NCBI RefSeq assembly: GCF_001500045.1
Contig: NZ_LQIX01000011.1
Coordinates: forward strand, 1 to 64,000
Source of the DNA: Mycobacterium sp. GA-1199
GTDB taxonomy: Bacteria > Actinomycetota > Actinomycetes > Mycobacteriales > Mycobacteriaceae
Direction of reading: 5' to 3'
Length of the DNA stretch: 64,000 nucleotides
The notes below the pieces were generated by a model. That model ran no database searches. It was not told where the DNA came from and saw nothing but the letters and a program-made list of their open reading frames with translations. Each line of letters starts with the position of its first letter. The first letter of the stretch is position 1. Of this stretch, positions 8,219-18,200 are shown piece by piece. The position numbers and the translations under genes were made by a program.

Positions 8219-9951
8219 TCCGGGGCTTTCTGCAGATCCTCGGCCCGCAGCGGGGCCGGATGTTCAGCTTCCTGTCGGTGGTGACCGTTTACGGCATCGT
8301 GCACGGCCTGGTGATGCTGCTCCTGGTGCCGGTGACCGTGTCGCTGTTCGACGGCGACTACGCTGCCACCGGCCGCTGGCTGGGCTTGATGGCGATCACC
8401 GTGCTGGTCGCGTCGGTGCTCAGCTACGTTCAAGCCAAACTGGCGATCCGCATGGCGCTGACCACGATGCGGCTGCTGCACCACCGGCTTGGCGACCACA
8501 TGGTGACCCTGCCGCTGGGGTGGTTCAGCCGCGAGACGGTCGGCAAGGTGTCCCAAATCGCGGTCAAGGGAACGGTTTTCGTCGGCACCAGCGGCGGCAA
8601 CCTGGTCACGCCGCTGGTGGTCAACACCGTCAGCGCGCTCACCGTGGTGGTCGGTCTGTTCTACTTCGACTGGCGGATCGGGGTCGTCGCGCTGGTCGGC
8701 GGTGTGCTGCTGGTGGTGTGCGGGCGATTCGCCTCCCGACTGATCGCGGGCGCCGAGGTGCGCACCCACGACGCGGCGATCGAAGTCAACAACCGGGTGA
8801 TCGAGTTCGCGCGCTACCAGCCCGTGCTGCGGGCCTTCGGGCGCACCGGGGCCGACTACACGCCCCTTCGCGACGCGTTGCAGACCCAGCATCGCGCCGG
8901 ACGCGCCGCGTTGTGGCAGTCGGTCACCGGACTGCTGCTGAACGGCGTTGCCGTGCAGGCGGTCTTCTCGGCACTGATCGCAGCGGGTGTGTGGATCGCG
9001 GTACAAGGCGACATCAACCCCGTCACGCTCGTCGCGATCCTCGGGCTCGCCGCCCGCTTCGCCTCGCCGCTGTCGCAGCTGGCTGAACTCGGGTCCGCGG
9101 TCAGGCTGGCCACCGCGGAGCTTGGGCGCATCACCTCAATCCTGGACACCCCGTCCTTGGCGGAGCCGGCCGCCGCGAGTGCGCTTCCGGCGCCCGGACG
9201 AGTCGAGCTCGACCGCGTCGCGTTCGGCTATTCGGACCGAAAGGTGCTCACGGACGTGAGTTTCGTCGCCGAGCCGGGCACCATGACCGCGCTGGTCGGC
9301 CCGTCCGGCTCGGGTAAGTCGACGATCACCCGGTTGATCGCGCGCTTCTACGATGTCGACGGCGGCGTGGTCCGGGTGGGCGGCGTGGACGTGCGCGACC
9401 AGCTGACCGCGGACTTGATGGCGCAATTGTCGCTGGTCTTCCAGGACGTGTACCTGTTCGACGACACGCTGTGGGAGAACATCCGCATCGGTCGGCCCGA
9501 CGCCGACGATGCCGCCGTCGTCGAGGCGGCTCGCACGGCGGGCCTGTTGTCGGTCGTGGAGCGATTGCCCGATGGCTGGCAGACCCGGGTGGGTGAAGGC
9601 GGTTCGGCGCTCTCGGGCGGCGAACGGCAGCGGGTGTCGATCGCACGGGCGCTGGTCAAGAACGCGCCCATCGTGCTGTTCGACGAGGCGACCAGCGCGC
9701 TGGACCCCGAAAACGAACATCACGTCGCCGAGTCCATCCGGACGCTGGCGCAACACAGCACCGTCATCGTGATCGCACACAAGCTGTCCACGGTCACTGC
9801 CGCCGACAACATCGTGGTGCTCTGCGCCGACGGCGCGGTCGAGGACCAGGGCAGCCATGCCGAGCTGATGGCGCGCGGCGGCCAGTACGCGCAGTTCTGG
9901 AACCAACGTGTGGCCGCGAGCGGTTGGGTGATGGCGGCGGCGGAAGGATAG
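8215..9951 (+). CDS. ABC transporter, exporter fold (IrtB/YbtQ-like), subunit 2
   Basis: The 578-residue partner of the preceding gene has six predicted membrane helices in the first 310 residues and an ATPase domain with Walker A GPSGSGKS at 362-369, signature LSGGE at 466-470, Walker B Asp490-Glu491 and H-loop His522. Both catalytic glutamates are present in the pair, so both ATP sites look active. Its ATG overlaps the TGA of subunit 1 (ATGA), so translation is coupled. The family includes IrtB and YbtQ; simple lipid or drug exporters are the alternative. Placement inside the mbt locus and behind an iron box favours ferric siderophore import or carboxymycobactin traffic. M. smegmatis irtAB lies elsewhere as I recall, so this may be an additional pair. 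Confidence 0.88.
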   Translation: MIRGFLQILGPQRGRMFSFLSVVTVYGIVHGLVMLLLVPVTVSLFDGDYAATGRWLGLMAITVLVASVLSYVQAKLAIRMALTTMRLLHHRLGDHMVTLPLGWFSRETVGKVSQIAVKGTVFVGTSGGNLVTPLVVNTVSALTVVVGLFYFDWRIGVVALVGGVLLVVCGRFASRLIAGAEVRTHDAAIEVNNRVIEFARYQPVLRAFGRTGADYTPLRDALQTQHRAGRAALWQSVTGLLLNGVAVQAVFSALIAAGVWIAVQGDINPVTLVAILGLAARFASPLSQLAELGSAVRLATAELGRITSILDTPSLAEPAAASALPAPGRVELDRVAFGYSDRKVLTDVSFVAEPGTMTALVGPSGSGKSTITRLIARFYDVDGGVVRVGGVDVRDQLTADLMAQLSLVFQDVYLFDDTLWENIRIGRPDADDAAVVEAARTAGLLSVVERLPDGWQTRVGEGGSALSGGERQRVSIARALVKNAPIVLFDEATSALDPENEHHVAESIRTLAQHSTVIVIAHKLSTVTAADNIVVLCADGAVEDQGSHAELMARGGQYAQFWNQRVAASGWVMAAAEG

Positions 9952-10054
9952 CCGCGTTCGCGCACGTCAGGCGGGTACGGCTACGCGAAGCAGCGAACAC
10001 GACAGGACCGGGATGGCCCTTGGTGGAGGGGCGACGTAGGCGTGTCCGGGTCGC

Positions 10055-10073
10055 GAAGGATAGGGTAACCTCA
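10055..10073. promoter_or_regulatory. IdeR-like iron box 1 before mbtT operon
   Basis: GAAGGATAGGGTAACCTCA matches the IdeR consensus at 15 of 19 positions. It is the upstream member of a tandem pair spaced 27 bp start to start. Paired boxes are known before M. tuberculosis mbtB (established for that species). Confidence 0.65.
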
Positions 10074-10081
10074 CTTCCGAT

Positions 10082-10100
10082 TTAGGACAGCCTGCGCTAA
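10082..10100. promoter_or_regulatory. IdeR-like iron box 2 before mbtT operon
   Basis: TTAGGACAGCCTGCGCTAA matches the IdeR consensus at 14 of 19 positions and closely resembles the mbtA/mbtB box (15 of 19 bases shared). It ends 16 nt before the 28-codon leader reading frame and would control the whole mbtT-C-D-E-F-G run. Confidence 0.72.
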
Positions 10101-10116
10101 TCACACGGAGGAATTC

Positions 10117-10203
10117 ATGAGTGTTTTCGCCGCGGAATCGCAGGCCCGCTCACCCTATCTTCTGAGTCTTCGCCGCCGCCCCGACGCGACTGAAACGCGA
10201 TGA
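10117..10203 (+). CDS. 28-residue leader reading frame coupled to mbtT
   Basis: An ATG at 10117 is preceded by a near-perfect ribosome site, GGAGGA, at 10107-10112. The frame runs 28 codons and ends in a TGA at 10201-10203 that overlaps the mbtT ATG at 10200 (ATGA). The peptide starts MSVFAAESQARS, has a short hydrophobic YLLSL stretch and then RRRPD, and ends ETR; it is not a signal peptide or a simple amino-acid attenuator. mbtT itself has no Shine-Dalgarno sequence, and an in-frame TGA at 10191-10193 blocks any upstream mbtT start. Ribosomes finishing this frame are therefore the likely source of mbtT translation. I recognise no family; an independent function of the peptide is unproven. 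Confidence 0.6.
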   Translation: MSVFAAESQARSPYLLSLRRRPDATETR

Positions 10204-10946
10204 TCGACGAACGGAGCCAGCTGACCTTCGCGCCCTGGATCAAACGTTCGGCGGGGCAGTCCTCAGACGGCGCGACTGTCGTCTTCCCGCACGCCGGCGG
10301 TGCGGCGGCGGCCTACCGGGCATTCGCCTCGGCGTTGGCCCGCGCCGGCGACGACGCGTACGTGGTCCAGTACCCGCAGCGCGCGGACCGGTTGCGCCAT
10401 CCCGCCCCGGAGACGGTGCAGGACCTGGCCGCCGATCTGTTCGCCGCCGGCGACTGGTCTGAGCTGGGACCGCTACGGTTGTTCGGCCACTGCATGGGTG
10501 CCGTCATCGCGTTCGAGTTCGGCCGCGTGGCCGAGCGCAACGGCATTCCCGTTCGCCAGCTGTGGGTCTCGGCGAGCCAGGCACCGTCGACCATCGCGAC
10601 CTCGCCGCGCCTGCCGACGGCTGAGGCGGAAGTCGTCGCCAACATGGTCGACCTCGGCGGGACCGACCCCCGCCTGCTGGCCGACGAGGACTTCATCGAA
10701 CTGCTCGTTCGCGCGGTGCGTGCCGACTACACGGCGTTCAACCGCTACGCGTGCGAAGCCGACGTCCGCCTCGCCGCCGACATCCACACCGTCGGTGGCC
10801 GCGACGATCACCGGATAAGCCCAGACATGTTGCGCGGATGGGAGACTCACACCCACGGCGCCTTCACGCTCTCGTTGTTCGACGGCGGCCACTTCTACAT
10901 CAACGACCATCTCGACGCCGTCGCGGAGTTGGTCAATGCCGGCTAG
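10200..10946 (+). CDS. mbtT: Type II thioesterase MbtT
   Basis: This is an alpha/beta-hydrolase thioesterase of the GrsT/YbtT editing type, 248 residues, acting on acyl or aminoacyl groups stuck on NRPS/PKS carrier domains; it could also release product. FPHAGGAAAAY at the N-terminus is typical. The nucleophile elbow reads GHCMG, with Cys98 where most relatives have serine. Candidate partners are Asp202 or Asp203 and His231 in GGHF. The ATG overlaps the stop of a 28-codon leader frame, and the 3' end overlaps mbtC by 11 nt. A separate mbtT is known from M. smegmatis. Because MbtB here lacks a thioesterase domain, this gene may carry more of the proofreading load. Confidence 0.9.
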   Translation: MIDERSQLTFAPWIKRSAGQSSDGATVVFPHAGGAAAAYRAFASALARAGDDAYVVQYPQRADRLRHPAPETVQDLAADLFAAGDWSELGPLRLFGHCMGAVIAFEFGRVAERNGIPVRQLWVSASQAPSTIATSPRLPTAEAEVVANMVDLGGTDPRLLADEDFIELLVRAVRADYTAFNRYACEADVRLAADIHTVGGRDDHRISPDMLRGWETHTHGAFTLSLFDGGHFYINDHLDAVAELVNAG

Positions 10947-12267
10947 CGCGCCCGACGGCGTCAGCGACGATCCGATCGTCATCGTGGGGATGGCGATCGA
11001 GGCGCCGGGAGGAATCGGCACCGCCGACGACTACTGGGATCTGTTGGTCAACCGCCGCGAGGGCCTGTGCCCGTTCCCCCGTGACCGCGGCTGGTCGGTC
11101 CGCGACATCCTCGACGGCTCGGCGCGTGACGGGTTCAAGCGCATCCACGATCTCGGTGGGTTTCTGTCCGGGGCAGCCGAATTCGATCCGGAGTTCTTCG
11201 GGATCTCGCCACGGGAGGCGGTCGCGATGGACCCGCAGCAGCGGGTCGCGCTTCGCGTGGCATGGCGGGCGCTGGAGAACAGCGGCATCAACCCCGACGA
11301 CCTCGCGGGCCACGACGCCGGCTGCTACGTGGGCGCTTCGGTGATGGGCTACGGCCCCGATCTGGCCGAATACTCCAACCTCACAGGTCATTTGATGTCC
11401 GGCACCGCGCTCGGCGTGATCTCGGGGCGCATCGCCTACACTCTTGGCCTCGCCGGACCCGCGGTGACCGTCGACACCTCATGCTCGTCGACGCTGACCG
11501 CGATCCACACCGCTTCACAGTCGCTGCGGTCGGGAGACTGCGACCTCGCGCTGGCCGGAGGTGTCTGCGTCATGGGCTCAGCCGGCTTCTTCGTCGAATT
11601 CTCCAAACAACATGCGCTGTCCGACGACGGACACTGCCGCCCCTACAGCGCGCAGGCCAGCGGCACCGTCTGGGCCGAGGGTGCGGCCATGTTCGTCCTG
11701 CAGCACCGGTCGCGCGCGCTGCGCGACGGACGCCAAGTCCTCGCCGAGTTGCGGGCCACCTGCCTCAACCAGGACGGCCGCTCCGTCGGCCTGACCGCAC
11801 CGAGCGGCGCGGCGCAGGCGTGGCTGTTCGCACGAGCCCTCAAACGGAGCGGACTGAGTCCGCAGGACATCGGGATGGTCGAGGGGCACGGCACCGGCAC
11901 CCGACTCGGGGACCGCACCGAACTGATCTCGCTCGCCGGGACCTACGGCGCCACCGAACCCGGCCAAGGCCCACTACTCGGCTCGGTGAAGTCCAACCTC
12001 GGACACACGCAGGCCGCCGCCGGGGGACTCGGGCTGGCCAAAGCCCTGGTCGCCGCCGAACACGGCGCCATCCCCGCCACCTTGCACACCGACGAGGCCA
12101 GCCGCGAAATCGACTGGGACAGCCAAGGGTTGCGGCTCGCATCGGAGCTGACGCCCTGGCCCGCAACCAACGGGGAACGGTTCGCGGCGGTCACCGCGTT
12201 CGGCATGAGCGGCACGAACGCCCATGTGATCGTGTCGATTCCGTCGGCCCGGCCCGAGGCGGCGTGA
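10936..12267 (+). CDS. mbtC: Mycobactin ketosynthase MbtC
   Basis: This 443-residue stand-alone beta-ketoacyl synthase condenses a malonyl-derived unit onto the growing chain, working with the MbtD acyltransferase, ketoreductase and carrier domains to make the beta-hydroxy acid linker. The catalytic triad is intact: Cys183 in DTSCSS, His318 in EGHGTGT and His357 in KSNLGHT. Length matches the family (about 444). It starts at ATG inside the end of mbtT, and its TGA overlaps the mbtD ATG, so it is translationally coupled on both sides. Most of its reverse strand is also open, but that is a GC-codon shadow. Confidence 0.95.
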   Translation: MPASAPDGVSDDPIVIVGMAIEAPGGIGTADDYWDLLVNRREGLCPFPRDRGWSVRDILDGSARDGFKRIHDLGGFLSGAAEFDPEFFGISPREAVAMDPQQRVALRVAWRALENSGINPDDLAGHDAGCYVGASVMGYGPDLAEYSNLTGHLMSGTALGVISGRIAYTLGLAGPAVTVDTSCSSTLTAIHTASQSLRSGDCDLALAGGVCVMGSAGFFVEFSKQHALSDDGHCRPYSAQASGTVWAEGAAMFVLQHRSRALRDGRQVLAELRATCLNQDGRSVGLTAPSGAAQAWLFARALKRSGLSPQDIGMVEGHGTGTRLGDRTELISLAGTYGATEPGQGPLLGSVKSNLGHTQAAAGGLGLAKALVAAEHGAIPATLHTDEASREIDWDSQGLRLASELTPWPATNGERFAAVTAFGMSGTNAHVIVSIPSARPEAA

Positions 12268-15206
12268 TGGCCACCGGCTTGCCCGACGGTCGGCTGCCCG
12301 TCGTGTTGAGCGCGCACGCCGAGGAGCTGCTGGCCGCCGACGCCGAGGCGATACTGCGCTATCTCGATCGCGAGCCCGAGGTGGGGGCGGTGGCCGCCAC
12401 ACTGTTGCGCACCCGGCGCATGCGCAGGCACCGCGCGGTGGTGCGCGCCGCCGACACCGCCGAACTGGCCGAAGGGCTCCGCGCGATCACCGACGGCGGT
12501 ACGCATCCGCTGGTGGCCCGCTCGTCGCAATCAACCGCGCCGCGAACGGCTTTCGTTTTCCCCGGACAGGGCAACCAGTGGCCGTCCATGGGAGCGGACG
12601 CCTACCGGCGGTCCCCGGTGTACCGCATGCAGGTCGACCGGTGCGCCGAGGCGTTCGTCGCCGCCGGGCAGCCGTCACCGCTGCCGTATTTGACCGCCGA
12701 GACCACCGGCGGGGCGTGGTCGCAGACGCAGATCCAGTCGGCGCAGTTCACCCATGCCGTCGCGCTGGCCCAGATGTGGCGCACATGTGGAATCACCCCG
12801 GACGTGGTGGTCGGACACAGCCTCGGTGAGGTCGCCGCCGCCTACATCGCCGGAAGCATCGCGCTGCCCGACGCGGCCGCTGTGGTCATCGCCCGCGCCA
12901 CGGCAGTCGAGCGCCTCGCCGGCGACTACGGCATGGCCGCCCTGGGGGTCTCACTCGCCGACGCCGAGCGCTTGATCGAGTCGACGCCGGGGTGGCTCGA
13001 GGTGTCGGCGGTCAACGCCGGTGCGTCGGTGGCGGTGTCGGGGGAGCGCGCCGCGATCAGCGCGCTGGTCGCAGCCGCGACCGAACAGGGTTTGTTCGCC
13101 CGCGAACTCGATGTGAACTACGCCGGACACACCAGTGCGCTGGAGCGGGTCCGTGAGGACCTGCTGGCAATGCTCCCCGACACCGAGTTCGCCGACGCCC
13201 CAATCGAATTCATAGGATCGACCACCGCCGACGTGGTATCCGCAGGCACCGGGTTCACCTCCTACTGGTACCAGAACCTGCGCAACACCGTGCGGTTCGA
13301 CCGGGCCGTCACGGCCGCCGGCCGCCGCGATGTCACGGAATACATCGAGATGTCGGCGCATCCGGCCCTGCTGTTCGCGCTGGGGGACCTGCTGGTCGAC
13401 GAGGACGCGCTGGTCGTCGGATCGGGGCATCGTGGCCTTGCGCTCATAGACTCGGTGTCGGCCAACATCGCCACCGCCGCGGTGGCCAACCCCGAATTCC
13501 GCTGGACCGACCTGGTCGACGTCGCTGCGCAACCCCAGTTGCGCGGCTTCCCGAACGCGCCGATGCGGGCGGTGCGGCTGTGGGCACAGCCGCAGCCGTT
13601 GGCCCCGGTCGACGGCCTGAGCGTCGCCCGCGAGAAATGGGACGTCACCGCCGCACGTCCGGCGGGATCCGCACAGCGCGTGGCTGTCGTCGAGCTTGCC
13701 GGCCCGCGTGGGCCGCTCGGTGCGCGACTGCGGTCGGCCTTGCGGGACAATGGGTCCGACGTGGTCGAGCCGTCCGAGGCCGAACTCGTCGTCGCGGTCG
13801 CGCCCCTGCTGGACCATCCCGACGCCGAACGTGCGGCCCACGACGTCTCCCAGCTCGTCGGCGCGGGCCTGCTCGATTATGTCGATGCACCGGGAAAGCA
13901 TTGCCGCGCGGTGTGTCTGGTCACCGTCGGCGGTGAGCACGTCCAGGCGCGGGAGCCGGTCGCGTTGCCGGCGCAGACCGCGCTGGCAGCGATGCACCGC
14001 AGTCTCGGCTTCGAGCGACCCGAGCAGGCGTTCAGACACCTCGACCTGCCGTCCTGGGAACCCGACGACGCTCTTACCGCGGCGGCGGTGGGCGCGCTTC
14101 TGTCCGGCGGCGACGAACTGGCCGTACGTGACGATGGTTTGGGGCCAACGGTTTTCGCCCGCTCCGTCAGCGAGGCGACGGAGCCCGCGCCGTCGTGGCT
14201 CTCGGCGCCCGGTGTGTTCGACGACGTCGTGATCACCGGCGGCAACGGCGCGGTGGGCATGCATTTCGCGCGGTACCTGGCCGCCCACGGGGCGCGCCGC
14301 ATCGTGCTGCTCAGCCGTCGCGGCGTCGACGACGCCGTCAAGGCCCAAATCGCCGCGATCGCACCGGGTATCGACGTGTTGGCGCCACGCTGTGACATCA
14401 CCTCCACCGAGGACGTGGCCGCCGCGGCCGAGGAGTTCGGCGGTGACGGTGCGTCCCTGCTCATCCACGGCGCAGGCGCGGCGGCCTTCGCCGACCGCGA
14501 CGCGCTCACACCGGAGACGTTCGTCGATGCGGGAGCCGCGAAGATCGGCGGGCTGGCCAGGGTGACCGAGCTTTGGCCGATGCGCGCAGACGCCCGGATC
14601 CTGGTGTGCTCCTCGGTGTCCGGAGTGTGGGGCGGGCGCGGGCACGCGGCATACTCGGCCGCCAACCGGATGCTCGACGTGATGGCGGGCCAACTGCGGG
14701 CCAAGGGCCAGCACTGCGTGGCCGCCAGGTACGGACTGTGGCGCGGTAGCGGCATCGCCGACGCATCCGAGGTGACCAAGATCGAGCGGTCCGGTCTGCT
14801 GGCGATGTCCCCGGACGCCGCCGTCGAGGCCAGTCTGCGCGATCACGGCGAGGATCCGTTGCTGTTCAGCGCCGACCAAGCCCGGCTGCGGGTGTTCCTG
14901 GAGAGCCGGACCGCCGAGCGCGCCGAGACAGCCGCGGCCACAACCCAACCCGATGCCGACACGACGACGCTGGTCACCGCGGAGCTCGGCGCGGTGCTCA
15001 ACATCGACGCGGGCTCGATCGACCTGGAGACCTCGTTGCTGGACCTGGGGGTCGACTCGCTGCTGGCTCTGGATCTACGTAAGCGCCTGCAACGGACGAC
15101 TGGACACAAGGTGTCGCTGGCAGTCCTGCTCGGCGGCATCACCGGCGGCGAACTCATCGCCGACCTCGACAGCAAAGAACGATCAGAGAAGGTGGACAAC
15201 GCGTGA
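12267..15206 (+). CDS. mbtD: Mycobactin polyketide synthase MbtD (AT-KR-ACP)
   Basis: This 979-residue PKS supplies the other polyketide domains of mycobactin assembly. Order: short linker; acyltransferase with FPGQGNQWPSMG and the GHSLGE elbow (Ser185); a ketoreductase with the nucleotide-binding GGNGAVG near residues 656-662 and a downstream SAAN segment; and an acyl carrier with GVDS (Ser931). No ketosynthase is present because that is MbtC. Length is near the M. tuberculosis protein (about 1004). ATG 12267 overlaps the mbtC TGA and its own TGA overlaps the mbtE GTG, so the start is fixed by coupling. The frame is open upstream of the start inside mbtC, which is not coding in that frame. 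Confidence 0.94.
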   Translation: MATGLPDGRLPVVLSAHAEELLAADAEAILRYLDREPEVGAVAATLLRTRRMRRHRAVVRAADTAELAEGLRAITDGGTHPLVARSSQSTAPRTAFVFPGQGNQWPSMGADAYRRSPVYRMQVDRCAEAFVAAGQPSPLPYLTAETTGGAWSQTQIQSAQFTHAVALAQMWRTCGITPDVVVGHSLGEVAAAYIAGSIALPDAAAVVIARATAVERLAGDYGMAALGVSLADAERLIESTPGWLEVSAVNAGASVAVSGERAAISALVAAATEQGLFARELDVNYAGHTSALERVREDLLAMLPDTEFADAPIEFIGSTTADVVSAGTGFTSYWYQNLRNTVRFDRAVTAAGRRDVTEYIEMSAHPALLFALGDLLVDEDALVVGSGHRGLALIDSVSANIATAAVANPEFRWTDLVDVAAQPQLRGFPNAPMRAVRLWAQPQPLAPVDGLSVAREKWDVTAARPAGSAQRVAVVELAGPRGPLGARLRSALRDNGSDVVEPSEAELVVAVAPLLDHPDAERAAHDVSQLVGAGLLDYVDAPGKHCRAVCLVTVGGEHVQAREPVALPAQTALAAMHRSLGFERPEQAFRHLDLPSWEPDDALTAAAVGALLSGGDELAVRDDGLGPTVFARSVSEATEPAPSWLSAPGVFDDVVITGGNGAVGMHFARYLAAHGARRIVLLSRRGVDDAVKAQIAAIAPGIDVLAPRCDITSTEDVAAAAEEFGGDGASLLIHGAGAAAFADRDALTPETFVDAGAAKIGGLARVTELWPMRADARILVCSSVSGVWGGRGHAAYSAANRMLDVMAGQLRAKGQHCVAARYGLWRGSGIADASEVTKIERSGLLAMSPDAAVEASLRDHGEDPLLFSADQARLRVFLESRTAERAETAAATTQPDADTTTLVTAELGAVLNIDAGSIDLETSLLDLGVDSLLALDLRKRLQRTTGHKVSLAVLLGGITGGELIADLDSKERSEKVDNA

Positions 15207-18200
15207 CTGACACGGTCGATATCCGCGAGCAGGTTAAGGACCGCCGGCTGGAGCTGTTGCGTCGCAAGCTCGCCGAGCGGGGTCTGCGCGCGGAGAACAC
15301 CGCGACCGGCGAACAAAGCGGACTGTCCGACGGGCAGCGGCGCATGTGGTTCGTCCAAGCGGCCGACCCCACCGGGGCCATCCTCAACATCTGCCTGTCC
15401 TACCGGCTCACCGGTGACCTGGACGTCGCCAGGCTGCACGACGCCGTCAACGCGGTCGCCGCACGTCACGCCGCGCTGCGCACCACCTACGGCGTCGACG
15501 AAGACGGCGAACCACAACCGACCGTCCACGACGACCTGGCCCCCGGCTGGACCGTGCACGACCTGACCGAGTTGACCGAGCATGCGCGCCGGCTCCGCCT
15601 GGAGGTGCTGGCCCAGCGTGAGTTCTGCGCTCCTTTCGACCTGAGCACCGACTCGCCGCTGCGGCTCACCGTCGTGCGCACCGCCCCCGACGAACACGTC
15701 ATGCTGCTCGTCGCGCACCATATCGCCTGGGACGACGGCTGCTGGCAGGTCTTCTTCGGCGATCTCACCCGCGCGTACGCCGGTGAGGCGCTGGCCCCCG
15801 CGGTCACACCTCCGTCGCATGCGCTCGGCCCGGTCGACGAGGACCTGGACTACTGGCGCGACACACTCGCCGACCCACCGGAGCCGCTGGAGCTGCCCGG
15901 TCCCAACGGGTCTGCGGTGCCGACGAACTGGCGCTCACAGCGGCTGACGCTGCAGCTGCCGGACGTGACGGTCGAGCGGGTCGCCGCGCTGGCCAAGGAG
16001 GCCGGCGCGACGCCGTACATGGTACTACTGGCCGCCTTCGGGGTGCTGCTGCAGCGCTACACCCACGCCGACGACTTCTTGGTCGCCACACCGGTTCTCA
16101 ACCGCACGGCCGACGTCGAGGACGTGATCGGCTACTACGGCAACACGGTGGCACTGCGCCTGCGTCCGGGCGCCCATCAGAGCTTCCGCGACGTCCTGGC
16201 GCACGCCCGTGACACCGCGGTCGGCGCGTTCGCACATCAGCGCGTCAACCTGGACAGAGTGGTGCGCGAACTGAACCCCGACCGCCGCCACGGCGTGGAG
16301 CGGATGACGCGGGTGACCTTCGGCGCGCGCGGCGCCGACGGGCAGGGCTTCAACCCGCCCGGGATCGCCTGCCGCCGAGCCGAATTACGCGGTCACCACA
16401 CTCAGCTGCCGTTGGGCTTCATGGTGGAATTCGACGCGCCCGGGATCGTGGTGGAAGCCGAGTACCTCGTCGAGATCCTCGACGCGCCGCTGGTGCGCCA
16501 GCTGCTCGAGCACTACGCGGTGCTGCTCGACGATGCGCTGCAACGACCCGACGTTCCCGTCAACGAGCTCGACCTGATGGCGCCCGAGGACGTCGAGTGG
16601 TTGCGCAAGGTCTCGGCGGGTGAGGAATTCGACACCGCTCCCTCGACGATGACGGCGCTGGTGGAAGCGCAGGCGGCACGCACCCCCGACGCCGTCGCCG
16701 TGGTCTATGAGGGACGCAACTACACGTACCGGGAACTCAACGAGTCGGCGAACCGGTTGGCGCACTGGCTGATCGAGCGCGGCATCGGCACCGAGGACCG
16801 GGTGGCGGTGCTGCTGGACCGTTCACCGGAGCTGGTCATCACGGCGCTGGGGGTGATCAAGGCGGGTGCGGTGTACCAACCCGTCGACCCGACCTACCCC
16901 GAGGACCGGCTGACATTCATCCTGTCGGACTCCGATCCGAAACTGGCCATCTACGAACCGGTCACCGATCTCGACCGGTTCCCGAACACCAACCCCACCG
17001 ATGCCGAGCGCGTCCGCCCGCTGTACCCGCAAAGCACCGCCTACCTGATCTACACCTCGGGTTCGACCGGTCTGCCCAAGGGCGTCCCGGTGGCCCACAA
17101 GCCCGTCGCCGAATATTTCGTCTGGTTCAAGGGCGACTACGGGATCGACGAGAACGAGCGGCTGCTGCAGGTCGCCTCACCGAGCTTCGACGTCTCGATC
17201 GCCGAGATCTTCGGCATGCTCGCGTGCGGCGGCCGGCTGGTCATTCCGCGCCCGGACGGACTTCGCGACGTCGGCTACCTCACCGACCTGCTGCACGACG
17301 AGGGCATCACCTCCATGCATTTCGTGCCCTCGCTGCTGGGCCTGTTCCTGTCGCTTCCCGGCGTCAACCAGTGGCGGACACTGCAACGGGTGCCCATCGG
17401 CGGCGAGGCGCTGCCCGGCGAGCTGGCCGACAAGTTCCACGCCACATTCGACGCGCTGCTGCACAACTTCTACGGACCGACCGAGACCGTCATCAACGCG
17501 AGCCGGTACAAGGTCGAGGGCAAGCAGGGCACCCGCATCGTGCCCATCGGCAAGCCCAAGATCAACACCCAGATCCACCTGCTCGACGACGCCCTGCGGC
17601 CGGTTCCCGTCGGGGTGATCGGCGAGATCTACATCGGCGGAACACATGTCGCGCACGGCTATCACGATCGCCCCAGGCTGACGGCGGAGCGGTTCGTCGC
17701 CGATCCGTTCAATCCCGGCGGTCGGCTCTACCGATCGGGTGACCTGGCCCGTCGTAACGCCGACGGCGACATCGAGTTCGTCGGTCGCGCCGACGAGCAG
17801 GTCAAGATCCGCGGATTCCGCATCGAACTCGGCGAAGTGGCGGCGGCGATCTCCGTCGACCCGAGCGTCGGGCAGGCGGTCGTGGTGGTGAGCGATCTGC
17901 CCGGTGTCGGCAAGAGCCTCGTCGGCTACGTCACGCCGGCCGAGGACATCGAATCGGTGGATGTCGAGCGGATCCGCAACCGGGTCGCCGCCGCCCTGCC
18001 GGAGTACATGACCCCGGCGGCCTACGTCGTGATCGATGAGATCCCGATCACCGCGCACGGCAAGATCGACCGGGCGGCGCTGCCCGAACCCGACATCGAT
18101 TCCGGCGCGGTGTTCCGCGAGCCGGCCGACGGCACCGAACGCCGGATCGCCGACCTGTTCGCCGAACTCCTGGAACGCGACCGCATCGGTGCCGACGACT

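Noticed and set aside
9957..9989. TTCGCG/CGCGAA stem after the second ABC gene as a terminator
   Set aside because: Only 6 bp with a 21-nt loop and no tail; too weak to call.
12951..14948. A 665-codon minus-strand frame opposite mbtD
   Set aside because: Same shadow effect; no start signal, domain or sensible composition.
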